This document shows positions 10,760-22,586 of a stretch of 64,000 nucleotides of DNA, piece after piece. Position 1 is the first letter of the stretch, and each line of letters starts with the position of its first letter. The stretch lies in the NCBI GenBank assembly GCA_001598975.1, contig BBXU01002758.1, forward strand, positions 27,132 through 91,131. Reading direction: 5' to 3'. The position numbers were made by a program, and so were the translations under genes. The DNA comes from Parachlorella kessleri (Eukaryota > Chlorophyta > Trebouxiophyceae > Chlorellales > Chlorellaceae). The notes below the pieces were generated by a model, which saw nothing but the letters and a program-made list of their open reading frames with translations, was not told the origin of the DNA and searched no databases.

Positions 10760-13131
10760 ATGGCAGGCCAGCCCAAAAAGCTGCAGTCATGCAACGCTGC
10801 AACCCCTAGACCTGGCCTGATGGACTTGCCCGACGTCCTACTGGAAAAGATTTTATTGGCCGTCGGAGTGACTCGCAGGTGAGGTAAAAGGCAGCACTGA
10901 GCAAGCCAGGCAGGGCCAGTGCCCCTCCCAGCCCTCTGGGCACAGACTGCTGTGTGTTGGACGACACACCGACCAATAGGTGATTCTACAGCGCAGGGCA
11001 GCAGCTGCGTGTGTCAACCGCAGGCTGGCGGGCCTCAGCCGCCACAGCCAAAAGCTGTGGCAGGTTGTTCACTTGTGGCCAACCAGGCCGGGCCAGCTGC
11101 CCGCCTTGGGCCGCTGGCTGCAGGCTAAACAAACGCAGGTTCGGCACCGGCATTTAGATGTAGACTCAAAAGTTCCTTGTGTTGGACGGCACGATTGACG
11201 GTTGAACGCAACCAGCTTAGTCTGTCGACAATGGTTAGAGATCTGCAGTTGCAAGAGCCTTACATCTGCCCATGAGCACTGCCAGCAACTCGCTGCCACG
11301 CTGCCAACTCGTGGCAAGCCGCTGGGGAACCTGCTGCATGTCCTTGCAGGTTTCCCGCTTGAGCCTTGGGTTACAGGAAGGCTTACCGAGCTACAGGCCT
11401 TTCACAGTCAATTGCCTCTCTGTCCTGGGGCCACGGCTGGTGACCCTTGAGCTGAGCATCCAAACAAACATGTTCAACACATATGGACTTGGGTTGGAGG
11501 CCTCTACGCAGCTGACGTACCTGTCCCTATGGGCGAGTCTTCCCTTGCTGCCTGGTTGCCAAGGCCGCTGTTCATGAAGGGGTGGGCTATCCTAGTCTTG
11601 TCGAGTCTGGCTGGTCTCCGCCACTACTCCACTCACTAGTCTTTCCTACAACTGAGGAAAAAGATTTGCTTCTTGGCTCTACCTTGCCCGGCATGGCGCT
11701 GGAACCCAGCGGCAAAGCTTCATAGAGCCATCAAGTACCTGCTATAACAGCAATCTGATGTGGGTTACTGTTATGACCTACCATAGCATAACCCAGGCAG
11801 GATGGTGACTTCTGCCCGCCCGGTGTCAAGCTATTACAAGCCTGGCCTGATTGCAGGGGATTGAGTGGGGTACACTCAACATATCATTCAGGCCGGGCAG
11901 CCTCCCTGCCTTGCAAGAGCTCCATGTGAATGGCATGGAGGGCGCTGAAGGGGCCACGGAGATTACAGTAATGCCCAACGCTTTCCCTTGCAACGTCCGT
12001 ACCCTGGTATTTGGGCCATACAGCTATATATGGGCGCTGCCTCGTCCTCTATCAGCCTGCCATTCCACGCTTCAAAGGCTGGAGGTCCTTTGCTGGGCCA
12101 CCTGGGAGGGTACTACTATCCCCTATATGGACCCCCTGACCGCGATGCAGGCAAGTGCAACAGTCCGACCTCATACAAGCTCAGAACAGTGCCAGATGGT
12201 GGCTGGTGCTCTAGTTCACGGCAGCACTGTCTACTATGTAGCTGGTGCCTCACTTGCCAAGGACGTCATCTCGCCATGTTGATAGAATGCCTGGGTGCAG
12301 TTGGTGCGCCTGTTACACACAAGCCATGAGCATCCCCTGCCATTCCCTCTACTGCAGGCCCTAACTTACATACACCTGGCAAGACCCGATGGTCAAGCTA
12401 CATCCGCGCTGTCTATCCTTCGAGTAGTTCCCGTCCCCAAGCAGCCACTGCCGCTCCTTTCCCCATTAGGATCTTTGTCGACCCTGCGGGCCATGCGCCT
12501 TACCAACCTACCGCTGGGCGACATCAACTTCTTCTTGCCAGTAGCCACCTTGCCCAATCTGACAGCCATCCACATCAGCAGGACCAGGGACAAGGGGCCT
12601 GGAGGCACACCGACAGCTACATTGTCAGAACTGCCCCTGCTGCCCACCCGGCTCTGCCAGCTTGGCCCGGAGTGCTTCTGCGTGCCGCAGCCGGGGAACA
12701 TGGCCCAGCTGGGTGCCAGCCTTCACAGCCTTGCCCTGCCCTTGGCGCTCCTGCCAACCTACATAGGAGACATGCTTGAAGCGCTGCCCCGGCTCCAGCG
12801 CTTGCTGCTCGCTGCTTGCAGCGCTTGCGATGACGGATCCACAGAGCCTGGCTATTGCCCCGAGGTGTCTGCGTTGGTACAGGCTGTCGGCCTGTTGGCC
12901 CAAATCCCGGAATTGAGGATGCTGTTTCTGGACGCAAGGTTGTATGCAGGCCGTGCATTCTGCAGGCAGTTAATCGGCTCTGGGGCAGCGCAGTTTGGTC
13001 CTGCGCTGCATGCCCTTGAAGCGGCACGGCCTGGCCTACAGATTCAGCGGCACTGCTGCAGCATGCCCGAGGAACAGGCGGGCTGGGCTGTGCCCCTGCC
13101 TGCACCATGCTTTTGGTGTCCGAGAGACTAA
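10760..13131 (+). CDS. F-box/leucine-rich repeat-like protein, tandem copy 2
   Basis: A likely SCF-type ubiquitin ligase receptor. Exon 1 (10760–10879) starts MAGQPKKLQ and carries the F-box core LPDVLLEKILL. Exon 2 (near 10991–11140) supplies the second half of the F-box (RRAAAACVNRRLAGLS...LWQ). Exons near 11350–11535 and 11859–12149 encode LRR-like units (LVTLELSIQ, LTYLSLW, LPALQELHVNG), and the last exon, 12358–13131, adds further repeats (LTYIHLARP, LPNLTAIHIS, LPRLQRLLL) to the TAA at 13131. The exon ending at 12149 uses a GC donor (ATGCAG|GCAAGT), as in copy 1. The last exon is open where copy 1 is shifted, so this is the intact paralogue. Substrate unknown. The sequence resembles algal F-box/LRR families only in general pattern. 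Confidence 0.65.
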
Positions 13132-14122
13132 ATCTGGAGGACAATAAATTGGCGCTAGTGTTTAGGCTAGAAAACCAAGACAGTGTTTTGTAATTTACTC
13201 AAGAGCTTCCGAGCGAGCTGGCTGCCTAAGCTTGGTTTGGCTTTCTCGTCGATTACGAGATTGGCTCGCCCCAATTTGCATTGGAGGCCTCGAGAGTATA
13301 GGTATGTGTTATACGGAGGAATTCAGGGTCCGGGCGGGGAGGGTGGGGTGGTGTAAGAGGGTAGGGTGGTCTTTCATTGTAGTTTGACAACACGCTTGCT
13401 ATGTAAAGCTAGGCGATGTCAAACAGGAACGCCCTTTCAAGCAACTGCTGAAATCCCTGTAAAGAAGGATCATAAAATCCTTCTTTACAGGGTTTTCAGC
13501 CACCAACATAGTCCAGGTGTTGCAAGCCCCTTGTGTCTTCTCCCAGCACGCTGAGAGGCCCAGCTGGAGGCGCAGTGCATCAGCTGTGCAGGGCCGAGCC
13601 TGGGCAATCCCCAGTGCACGGCTGCACTGGCCGTAGTGCAGCTGAACCTAGCTTCTCAGCACCAATCAGTAGTTGAGTACGACTTTCGAGACAGCAGCAT
13701 GCCCTATACGCACTTCTCGGGCTCACCCCTTTACCTTGACCCGGACCTTACAGCCGTGTGCAGGACTGACCTTGGAGTTGTATATGTGACATCAATCAGT
13801 CAAGGAGGCTACAGGATGGCACCCAGGCAGTGAATGGCAGGACCCATCCGACTGCCAATCGATGCAAGTTGCATGCAGTTCCCCTTTCCTTGTCACTCAA
13901 AGCACGCAAAGCAGGTCATGGTTTCGTTGCCTAGGAAATGTCTCCATTTACACGGAAACACAATCACAAAGCTAGGGTAGAGACGAAGTTCAAACGTAGC
14001 ATACCTGTGCCGAGAGTATAGTTTAGCCCCTTGTCATCTCAGGGTTGGGCCGATGGCGTTGTTCTGGTGTGAGATAGGGGTAGGTCATGCTTGATTCAAA
14101 GTGCTAGCTGCTGGTTGACAGG
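13132..14122. other. Intergenic region with a strong hairpin
   Basis: This gap lies between F-box copy 2 and MUS81, both on the plus strand. Its first ~700 bp match the 3' flank of copy 1 in patches, so it belongs to the duplicated unit. It holds the hairpin at 13447–13500, described separately. No convincing coding sequence. Confidence 0.5.
13447..13500. repeat. 24-bp-stem hairpin with 6-nt loop
   Basis: The left arm, 13447–13470, and the right arm, 13477–13500, are reverse complements with one mismatch; the inner 16 bp (CCCTGTAAAGAAGGAT) pair perfectly. The loop is CATAAA. The inner arm contains TGTAA on both strands, the algal polyadenylation motif. It lies 316 bp past the F-box copy 2 stop. 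It may be a MITE tip, a small-RNA hairpin or a 3'-end signal. Confidence 0.75.
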
Positions 14123-17100
14123 ATGGGGGGAAAGTATGCTGAGGCAGCCCACGAAGCCTACAGGGCTGTGGAGGAGACCGGCCAGCTGTTTGAGTGTGTC
14201 CACGCCGGCAACGCCTTGGTCTACGCTTTCCTGCTGTGAGTCACACCGGCTGACTTTGGCCCCGCTTCAAGCTGTTGTGAACCAACAGGCACCTTATGGA
14301 GCGCAAGCTACTTCTGAGTAGGCTGGACTGGGTTGGCCTAAGTGTACGAGAATAAGGGACTCGCTGCAAGTGCAGGGAGGTGCGCAAGGTACTTCAGGCG
14401 AGCGGTGGAGGTGGCGGCTATGGCACTTCCCATCAGGATCGCTTCCCTATGGCTGTCAAGCGAGCGGCGGAGGGCGTGAAAACCTGGCCCCTACGCATAT
14501 ATGATGCGGCCTCAGCGCAGGAGGCAAAGGGCGTTGGTGCCCAGATAGCAACGATAATTGTGAAACACCTCTTCAAGGCATACCCGCCGGAGCCTCCCGC
14601 AGAGGAAGAGCTGGAGGAGCAGCGGGCACAGAAGGCAGCTGCTAAACAGCTTGAAGCACAGGTGCATAGGAGGCGCCGCACGTGTTTGCTGGCTGTATGG
14701 GTGTTGTATGGCCTCTGGATGGTTGATCTCAACAGTCACACTCCATGTGCTTACTACAATCGTCAGCAGGCAACATTGTCCTTATCATATGCATGGCCAG
14801 CACCTTGCAGGTAACTATGGCGAGAGGCATCTTGTTTGTGCAGACAAGGAAGCGCAAGGCTGGCCAAGGCAGTGGCAAGGTCGCTGTTGGTAGTGCAGCA
14901 GAGGTAGCAGCTGCAGCAAAGGGGCCGCAAGGGCGCGTTGGTCCCTCGGCTGGCGCTGCCGCTGTTGGTGAGGATGAAGGTGCTCTTCAGGCGGGAGGCG
15001 GTGGCCGCAAGCGGGCGAAGGCTGCTAAAGAGAAAGTGTCCAGGGAGTACATCCCGAAAATTGGAACTGCCAATTATGCCTTCCTCATTGTCCTCCTGGA
15101 GGTGCGGATTCAACCCATAGCAGTCAGAAGCTGGTTTGCGAATGGCTTGGCTGAGCAAATGTGGAGCTGCTGAAATTCCTCGTTTGCAAGGCCTGGGTGA
15201 TCGTGTGGCATGGCATGCTGCCTCTGACGAAACAAGCGTAGAAGTCCAAGGATTGTCTGGCTCACCACTCATATCGCTACATGTGTTTGCCATATTTGTC
15301 ATATGTGGTTGCAGGCCCAAAAAGGGCCCTCAAAGGCGGACTTCCTCACTAAGGCAGAGCTGATGCTGCGGGCTGAAGCTAGCGGGCTTTCTAACAAGCC
15401 CATCTCCGGCGAAGGTATGGGTGGCACCTGCGCTTGCTGTTGCGACTGAATTCTGTGTTCGAGGACTCACCAGGCTTGACTAGGGTAGGCGGCGGAATCA
15501 TGGTGCGCCAGAGACCATGTAGAATACATGGTGGGGTTGCGATGCACCTGTGGATTGGATATATTGGGGGTGCAAGACCCTAAACTGTTGGAAAGAAGCG
15601 GCCACATGCCTGCCGTGCACATCCCCCGTTCAGGAAACCCAGCACACGGGCAAGGTAACCCTCAGAACTACTACAATGGGTGGAGCTGCTTTAACTCGCA
15701 GCTGGTGAATGCACACGCCCTGGCCATGACATACAGCAATCCCAAGAAGTGCGCGCTGACACCAAAGGTGTGTATCGTTTATTGAATGGAGGAGAAGGAC
15801 CTTACGTATGTGCTGGGACTGCTAAGTGGCTAAGTCTTGTTGAGAGCTTGATACTCTAAATTTTAGGCCGGATAAGGGACCTTCCTGGGTCCTGTTCGCC
15901 TGCTCAAAGAGAAGGCTGGTTCCTCACTGCTAGCAGCGCAGATCCCATGTGTGACCGTGCTGCAAGGGCTACAGCATTCCCATGTCGCAGGGCGTAGACC
16001 TAGCGGAGCGGCTGTACCGGCATGCCGTGGACAGCAACCGCTTGGCCCCCATCCCTGGCATCCCCAGCACGGGCCCTTTCCTCTTCCAGCTGGCCTGCGA
16101 GCCTGCCGAGGCGCCAGAGCCGCAGGGTCACAGTCGCTGGGAGGCACCCGGCTCGTCAGGCAGGCCAGCTGCGGGTGGTGAATTGGGAGCAGTAGTGGCG
16201 GCGGCGGTGCAGCGGCCAAACAAACCCACAGCAGCACACCAGCGAGGAGGCGGTACAGCAGCAGTAGGTGCTGCTGCCAGGGGAGGAGACATGCTCAGCG
16301 TTCCTGGGACCGGGATTAGAGATTATCCCAGAGGTGCCACTGAACTCACCGCAACAGCACAGGCCGCTAGCTACCAGTACATGGACCCTGGCATGCCATG
16401 GGTAGTGCCAGCTAGGGCTGATCCCCAGACTGGTGCAGCAGCCATCGCAGCAGCTCTGGCGGCAGCCGGCATGCCTGCACTGCGAGCCGAGCCTGCATCT
16501 CACAAACCTGGCACCACAGTAGCCGCTGCTGGTGCACCACGGGAAGCTGCACAGGTGCCGGTGGGTGGCGCTCGCATCACCAACACGGTCGCCGCTGGTA
16601 GGCTTAGCCAGCAGACTGCGCCCAGCCAAGTGGAGGTGGTGGATCTCTTAGACGATGAAGATGACCTCCCACCGCTGGCAGCCAGGCTAGCAGCAGCAGG
16701 CATAGGGCCTGCAGGGCCTCGGCTACAGGGTGCCCAGGCTGACAGCAGCGGTGCCATGGCGCGAGCCAACAGAGCATTCGCAGGTGCTGTAGAATGCAGC
16801 AGGGAGGGCGACGTGGCAGCATTGATGGACATGGGGTACAGCCGCAAGCATGCGGTGAAGGTGAGGCCACGACCTGCTGGTGACCTCAGGGCAGGGTTGG
16901 GACCAATAGGGTGCGTTATGTCTCTCAGGAGCTAAAACTTGGTGCCCATGGTGGCTGTATTTGCCGCGTCCATGAGCCGATCCGCACATTCCATTTGACA
17001 TTGTGAGGTCTATGCCAGACATTGGGGCGTAGTTTGTTGCGTGACGCACTGTTCGGGATCGTGTGCCACAGGCTATGCGCCGTGCAAGCAATGTGAGTGA

Positions 17101-20100
17101 GGCGATTGACATGTTGGATGACCTTAGCTCCTCTGAGTCGGAGTCGGAGTCTGAGGGCGGGAGCCCAGCTTTTCATGATGCAAGCGAGACACTGCCTAAC
17201 GGTGAGCTGAGCTGGTGAAGCCTGCGATTATCTACTTTTCTGGACAGCTCGCTTTTTAAAGCTGCAGTATGAGGGCTCTGTGGCTCTGCTTTGGGTAGTG
17301 GAAGCGACCTTTGGCAGCCTGGGGAGATTTCCTTTCCCATGACATCTTGCTCTGTACCTAGTTGATGTTTACTTCCCACCTTCTACTGACTCGCTCAATG
17401 TTCGCTGGGTGCAGAGGGCCCCTTAGGCTCAGACTCTGTGGGGCACAAGCCCGCTGCTCGTGCAAGTGGCTGTGCCATCCCGGACCTTGACCAGAAACAC
17501 TACGGAGGCCAAGCTGCTGGTTTAGCACCGCCTTCCCTTGACGAGCTTCGCAGTCAGCGCTTACAATCGCTTGATGGGCAGCAACAACAAGAATATTACC
17601 ATCAGCAGCAGCAGCAACGGCAACAGCAGCAAAGGGAGCAGCCTTCCCATCTCCTTCCGGCAAGAGCAGCACCGCCGTTGGGACCTCGGCCAGCCGAAGG
17701 GCCTCTTGCGGAACAAAGAGCGACAGCAGCAGCTGGGCCTGCCCGAGGCCACATGCGCTTGGGTTCTCAGCAGGGTGGTGCCGGGGCCGGCAGGTATTAC
17801 ATGGGTTCCCAGCAGAGCACGGATTTGGATGGCGTGGACTCGGACGGCTTCTGCAGCCAAGTTGGCTTGGCGGCGGGGCCAGCTGTGCCCCTCAGCAGGG
17901 CTGGCAGTGGGGTTGCCCTGGGTCCTGGTGGGGTGCCAAGGCCTGTGGCGCCGGCTGCAGCTGCTGTGCCCCTCAGCAGGGCCGGCAGTGGTGCAGTGGC
18001 GGCAGCAGTGCCGGTAGGGGCAGCACAGTCAAGCCAGCAGGGCGCAATGGGCAGCGGCAGCATCAGGCAGGAAGCGGGGGCCCTGCGCCTGCCTCCCATC
18101 CCAGCTGGCAGGACTTTTGCGCAGGAGTATGAGGTGAGACAGCTGGGCTGCACTGCGATGCTGCTGCATGCCACACTGCTACACTTATTTGATGTTGGCT
18201 AGCTCTGGCGAGCGATGCTTCCGGAGTAGTCCTGGCACTCTAAGTTACTGCGTCGTAGCAAGTTGATGTCAAGGCATTGGCATCTTCGGGTGACTCTAGT
18301 GAATGCATTTGTTTGCAGGTTGTTTTCGTGGTGGATGGCCGGGAGCAGTACAGCCGTTACAACGTGCAGGGGAGGCACACATCACTTGATGTGAGTCGTT
18401 CCTGACCCAAACGGGAGAGTATGCGCTGTGATGCGGCCTTTCCCTTCTTGGGCGCCCTGCAACAGTGATATGAATTTGATTACAAGTGACCAAGGATTAG
18501 TGGCAGCGGCACATAGCTGCATATTGAAGCAGCCACCCAGCCCAATTCTCAGCTGCCCCTGTCAAATGCTGTAGCCAGCCACATCTGAGAGGGAGTGGTA
18601 GTCTGCTTTGTGTAGGACCACATCGTCCAAATGCAGCGGGCTGGCCTGAGGGTGGAGCGGCGGCAGTTGAAAATAGGGGACGCCACTTGGATAGCTCGCT
18701 CCACGTGAGTTCAGCGCAGCTCCCATTGGAATGGAGTACGAACAAGTAATGGCCTGTCGCTGTGTGCTGAAGCCTCACTGCAGGAGCCCACAGCCTCGCA
18801 TAACCCTCTCTTTCGAGTTGCAGGAGCAGGAGCCAGCCAGTGCGGGAGTATGTGCTTGACTATGTAGTGGAGCGCAAGTCTGTGGAGGACCTGGCCAGCT
18901 CCATTAAGAACGGCGATCGCTACAAGCGCCAGAAGGTAATGGAGATATGTGAGCTATGCCAGGGACGGGCCGCTGGTGCTGGTCTTGTCTGTATCACATG
19001 CTTGTGTTGATCAATGGTATGGTGGCTTGCGTTGACCTTTTGCCTGGGGGGCAGTGTTGCCATTTGTTCCCTGAGCCGGAGTTGCAGGTAGCGGACTGGG
19101 TGCATGCGTCCAACTTTCTATCTTTGCTGCTGCCTGTTGCAGTTCTGGCTGCGCAAGTGTGGGCTGCGGAATGTCTATTACCTCGTTGAAGGCGACCCGG
19201 ACAACTTGCCCCCAACTGTGAGATAAGAATAGAATTTTTAGTACCCCTGCTTTCAAAGGAGTGGCAGCTGCTGTTGAGAAGGTTTGGCTAGATGTTCACA
19301 GTGGAGCACTTGTGCTGCCGCCCCGTTCTTCCCTCGTATGTTCAGCGGCTTCAGTGTGGCAGTAGCAGCAGATAGTGGTGGTGATGTTGCAGTAGTGGTG
19401 CTTGTATGCAGGTTCTAGCTCTTCCCAAGGTAAAAGAGGCTCGGACAGGATTTGGTGCTGCTGCTGCCCAATGCAGGAACAAAAGGGAGTCAAGACCTCT
19501 GCAGCCTCCATTGAGGTGCTGGATAAGTTCCGGGTACTGCGCACCAAAGGTGGGGTGCTGCAACCTGCGGCCAGCGGGAGTGGCTTATGCAGCTGACAGC
19601 AGTTGGATGAGACACCCTGTGCGCTGGAGATTAGATGAGCATAGGCCAGGCAGTGGAGTAGGAAGCCACATCAATAGAGTTCCACGTCCTTTCCGTGAAT
19701 CTTCAGTACCTAGATCTTCATGCCATGCAGGTCACCATGAGACGTTCAGGATGTACCAGGCGCTGTCACGCAAGATCGAAGCCATGTATGGTCCAGCGCA
19801 GGGCGGCACCCCAGCAGGCCCATCAGCCGGCGCCGGGCAGCTGATGACTTTTGGACAGTGGGACGCCCACATGACGCGCATCACTAAAGGGAACACCACA
19901 CTGCACGATGTTTGGGCGCTCATGCTGGCAGCAGTGCCAGGTGAGGCCGGCTATGCACCAATCACCCTGCCTGTCCAGGGCTATTGGGTGTGTACCATCT
20001 CTGTCCTGTGTTCTGGGTTGGGGGTACCAGAATACCCCTGTATCCTAGCAACTGGAAGCACGCCCACCATCAGGTGCCTATCACAAGGCCGACTGTCAGC

Positions 20101-20476
20101 TGTCCCGCTGTCGTTTGGTGCACAATATGGCCATGTGGCGCACCCTTGTGTTTTTCTGTGGCCGGGTGCTATCTGGCGGCCTTGTAGTTGTGGAGTCCAA
20201 CGCGCCACATGCCAGCCTGGCTGCCGCAGGTGTGGGTCCGGAGGGTGCCATGGCCGTGTTGCAGCACTACCCCACACCGCTGTCGCTGTACAACAAGTAC
20301 TGCCAAGTCCTGCGGGAGGCTGCGGCACGACAGCAGGACGGTCGCGCCGCTGCCCACGCCGTCCTGCTGGGCCTGCGCCGTGACGGGTATGGCTGCCGGC
20401 CGCTGGGCCCTGAGAAGGCACGGCGGGTGTTTGATGCCCTGTTTGCACGGGGGGGTTGGAACCTGACGCCCCGGTG
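14123..20476 (+). CDS. MUS81: Crossover junction endonuclease MUS81
   Basis: MUS81 with EME1 cleaves branched DNA (3' flaps, nicked Holliday junctions, stalled forks). Exons from 14123 encode the N-terminal helix-hairpin-helix region. Exons at about 15040–15770 encode the winged helix (KIGTANYAFLIVLLE, LMLRAEASGLSNKPI, YNGWSCF). A long linker (16–18.1 kb, with a poly-Gln tract) follows. The XPF-type nuclease begins at 18319 (VVFVVDGREQYSR), with GDATW near 18680 and the catalytic ERKSVEDL near 18868–18891. A C-terminal (HhH)2 includes PGVGPEGA near 20230. The tail FARGGWNL ends at 20476. The linker carries VEVVDLLDDEDD (16630–16665), a SUMO-interacting-like motif, and a UBA-like helix bundle (ALMDMGYSRKHAVK then AMRRASNVSEAIDMLDDL, joined across an intron ending at 17071). 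Neither is a standard MUS81 part that I know. Confidence 0.85.
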
Positions 20477-21411
20477 AGGTGACTGTCTGTGCGTGCATTT
20501 GATGGCTGTGATGAGCGGAGAGTGCACCGGCATGCCCTTGGTGTGTTTTGACCGAGGCCTTGCAGTGCAGCTGCTTGTCTTCAAGACATTGGTGTTAGGG
20601 CATTTCTTCTGAAGGGTCTGTGAAGGACTACGCTTAAAGATCGTATACAGGATGTAGGATGTCTTGCTCATTGTGTGTCTGTATTCCCTAACTTGCTACC
20701 GTTCTTGCCAGTACCAGCCTTCGTTGTGTTTGTACACTTCACTCTGCATACAAGGAGCTCCGGGCAGCATGCCATGGCAAAGCACTTGTACTGAGGGAAG
20801 GTAAAAGCAGCATTCTTGCCGTGTAGTGGTGGCTTTACCCAGCCTTTCCTCTTAGTCTCGCTCAACCCTGCTTCTTCTCTCAACTTGCAAAGGTCAGCTC
20901 AGCCTTGAGGTTTGATTGCTTCGGTATCTCAACTGGGCCGACATCGCCAGTTGCACACTTCACCCTCCATGGTTTGTATTGTCAAGACACCACAACATAC
21001 CCATAGACCGCACTTGCGTAAAAACACCAGAAATAATGCCTGGGCATGCATGCCACTTAGGCAGACTCATGGAGCACCTGCTGCAATTCCTCGCGGGCTG
21101 TTCACATTGCCTACCCAAGTTGTGCCTAACAAACAAAAAGCAAAAAACTTTGCTAATAAGATACATTCTGCATCCAGCCCTGTCAGTCCAGCTCAACTGT
21201 CACTCCCTGTTCGCACTACCTGCCACCCAAGCTAATAAGCCATAGGCATGGTTGCATCTACTTCCCCTCGTGTCACAGTGGGACGCGCGAAAACTTTTAC
21301 GTATTTGTTAACAAGCATCCAAAGGGATGCACACATAAACAAGGGGATGCAGACTCAACACGCTTCCACGGCCTAACACACGCAAACATCTACAATCTGT
21401 CCGAGCACTGC
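20477..21411. other. Convergent 3' flank of MUS81 and EAPP
   Basis: Non-coding by inspection. It holds the two 3' UTRs and, at 21168–21238, a minus-oriented copy of the dispersed ~70-bp repeat. Confidence 0.5.
21168..21238 (-). repeat. Dispersed ~70-bp repeat (3'-UTR copy)
   Basis: On the plus strand it reads CTGCATCCAGCCCTGTCAGT ... CTCCCTGTTCGCACTACCTG then CCACCCAAGCTAATA. This is the reverse complement of the copies at 28991 and 61031. In minus orientation it starts about 170 bp after the EAPP stop codon, in sense with that gene. Confidence 0.8.
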
Positions 21412-22343
21412 TCACGCATTGCTAGCAAAGACGTTGATGAAGTGATACACTCCATCTTCATCTCTAAGGGCCACCTCTGTCCCACAGGAGGCGCACTCTA
21501 CCGGGTGAAGCACCTCCCCTCCGTCTTCAGCATCTGTCTGCCCCATACCCTTTGCATCCTGCCCTTGCTGCTGTGGCTGCTGCTGTTCCTGCAGTGGTTG
21601 CATCTGCCCTGCTGCCTGCAGTGTCGGCGTTGCTACCCCCTGTAACTGCTGCTGCTGCTGCTCTCCCAGGACTGCCGGAGGTACCTCATTTAGCTGCTGG
21701 CCTTGCTGCTGTCGTCGCCGCTTCTTCTGTCTTGCTGGCTTTGTGGGTAACCGAACAACATCTTTGGTCAACACCCTGCATCAACCCAATAACTTCAACT
21801 GACTGCACCGCAGCATGAAGGCCTCTCTTGCTGGTGCAACTGCTGTGCCTTGGAGTCAAGAAGACCCAAGCATGATGATAGCGTTTGTCAGGCGGCCAAG
21901 CTAGCACATACTCACTTGCAGTTCATGACGAACATGGCGCGGAACTGGTTCTCGTAGCGTGCGTGCTGCTGGCAGTCGATGCAGAGGGTGGTGAAGCAGA
22001 GGGGGCAGCTCAGCACAGCGTCCGACATGTGGCCCCGGCGGTGCTTAGCCATCCACTTCTCGTCCTTCTCATCTGCCGCTGGGTCGTAAAACTCAGGTGG
22101 AGTCAGGTCCAGCCCAAGCTCAGCAGCATCTTCATAGTCTGCATGTTGTAACAAATCTTAATGCAAACTCGCCCAAGCTGCTGGGACGTCGCAGTAAGGC
22201 AGCCTTGCTAGCACATGCAGGGGAGCAACCACCAAGAAGCATGCAGTAAAGCAGCTGGGCTCCGTGCCTGCCTGGCCTTCCATGGCAAACTCGTCCTCGT
22301 CATTGCCACTTAAGGACTGCTCGGCATCACTTTCTGACGCCAT
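21412..22343 (-). CDS. EAPP: E2F-associated phosphoprotein (EAPP) family protein
   Basis: EAPP is a small nuclear phosphoprotein; in animals it binds E2F1–3 and modulates E2F-driven transcription. Exon 1 starts at 22343 (MASESDAEQSLSGNDEDEF), acidic as in the family. The middle exon (near 22146–21915) has DEKWMAKHRRGHMSDAVLSC, then PLCFTTLCIDCQQH and YENQFRAMFVMNC, the family's Cys-rich core. The last exon (near 21773–21412) begins VLTKDVVRLP, passes through a Gln-rich stretch, and ends with EVLHPVECASCGTEVALRDE and a short tail, VYHFINVFASN. The paired CxxC motifs suggest a zinc-bound fold. The first intron's donor is unclear: a GC site (CCAG|GCAGGC) near 22272 is the most visible but does not give the right phase. 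The ATG faces the EEP gene start 243 bp away. Confidence 0.8.
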
Positions 22344-22586
22344 GTGCCTTTGCCACAGCTACAAGGAGAAAGCTAGAACAGCAACAACTTGTGAGGCTCG
22401 CTGGAACGGCACAAGGGGACCTTGTCCAAAGCAACCTTTCTGCCCTCCTACTGCAGAGCTATGTCTTTGATCGGGGCAGGTCATGACTAACTATGACGGC
22501 CAGGGCGCAAGTTTTAAGATCTCCCAAGACGAGATCAGTTCAATTGGGGACCTTTGAAACAAGGATTAGTTCGTCACCAAAAGATT
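22344..22586. promoter_or_regulatory. Divergent promoter region (EAPP / EEP gene)
   Basis: The start codons of EAPP (−, 22343) and the EEP gene (+, 22587) are 243 bp apart, so the two genes probably share a bidirectional promoter. No recognisable TATA box or repeat was found. Confidence 0.5.

Larger units (their letters stand above)
7181..13830 (+). repeat. Tandem segmental duplication of ~3.24 kb
   Basis: Sequence from 7181 (TGACTGCCAGCAGTGCTACT) recurs at 10421, an offset of 3240 bp. The two F-box start codons (7536, 10760), all matching exons, and the 3' flanks (for example near 10055–10100 and 13205–13250) keep nearly the same spacing. Divergence is clearly greater in introns than in exons, so the duplication is not recent. 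The unit begins inside the first exon of the FAM161-like gene and ends beyond the 3' end of the F-box gene. Confidence 0.7.
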
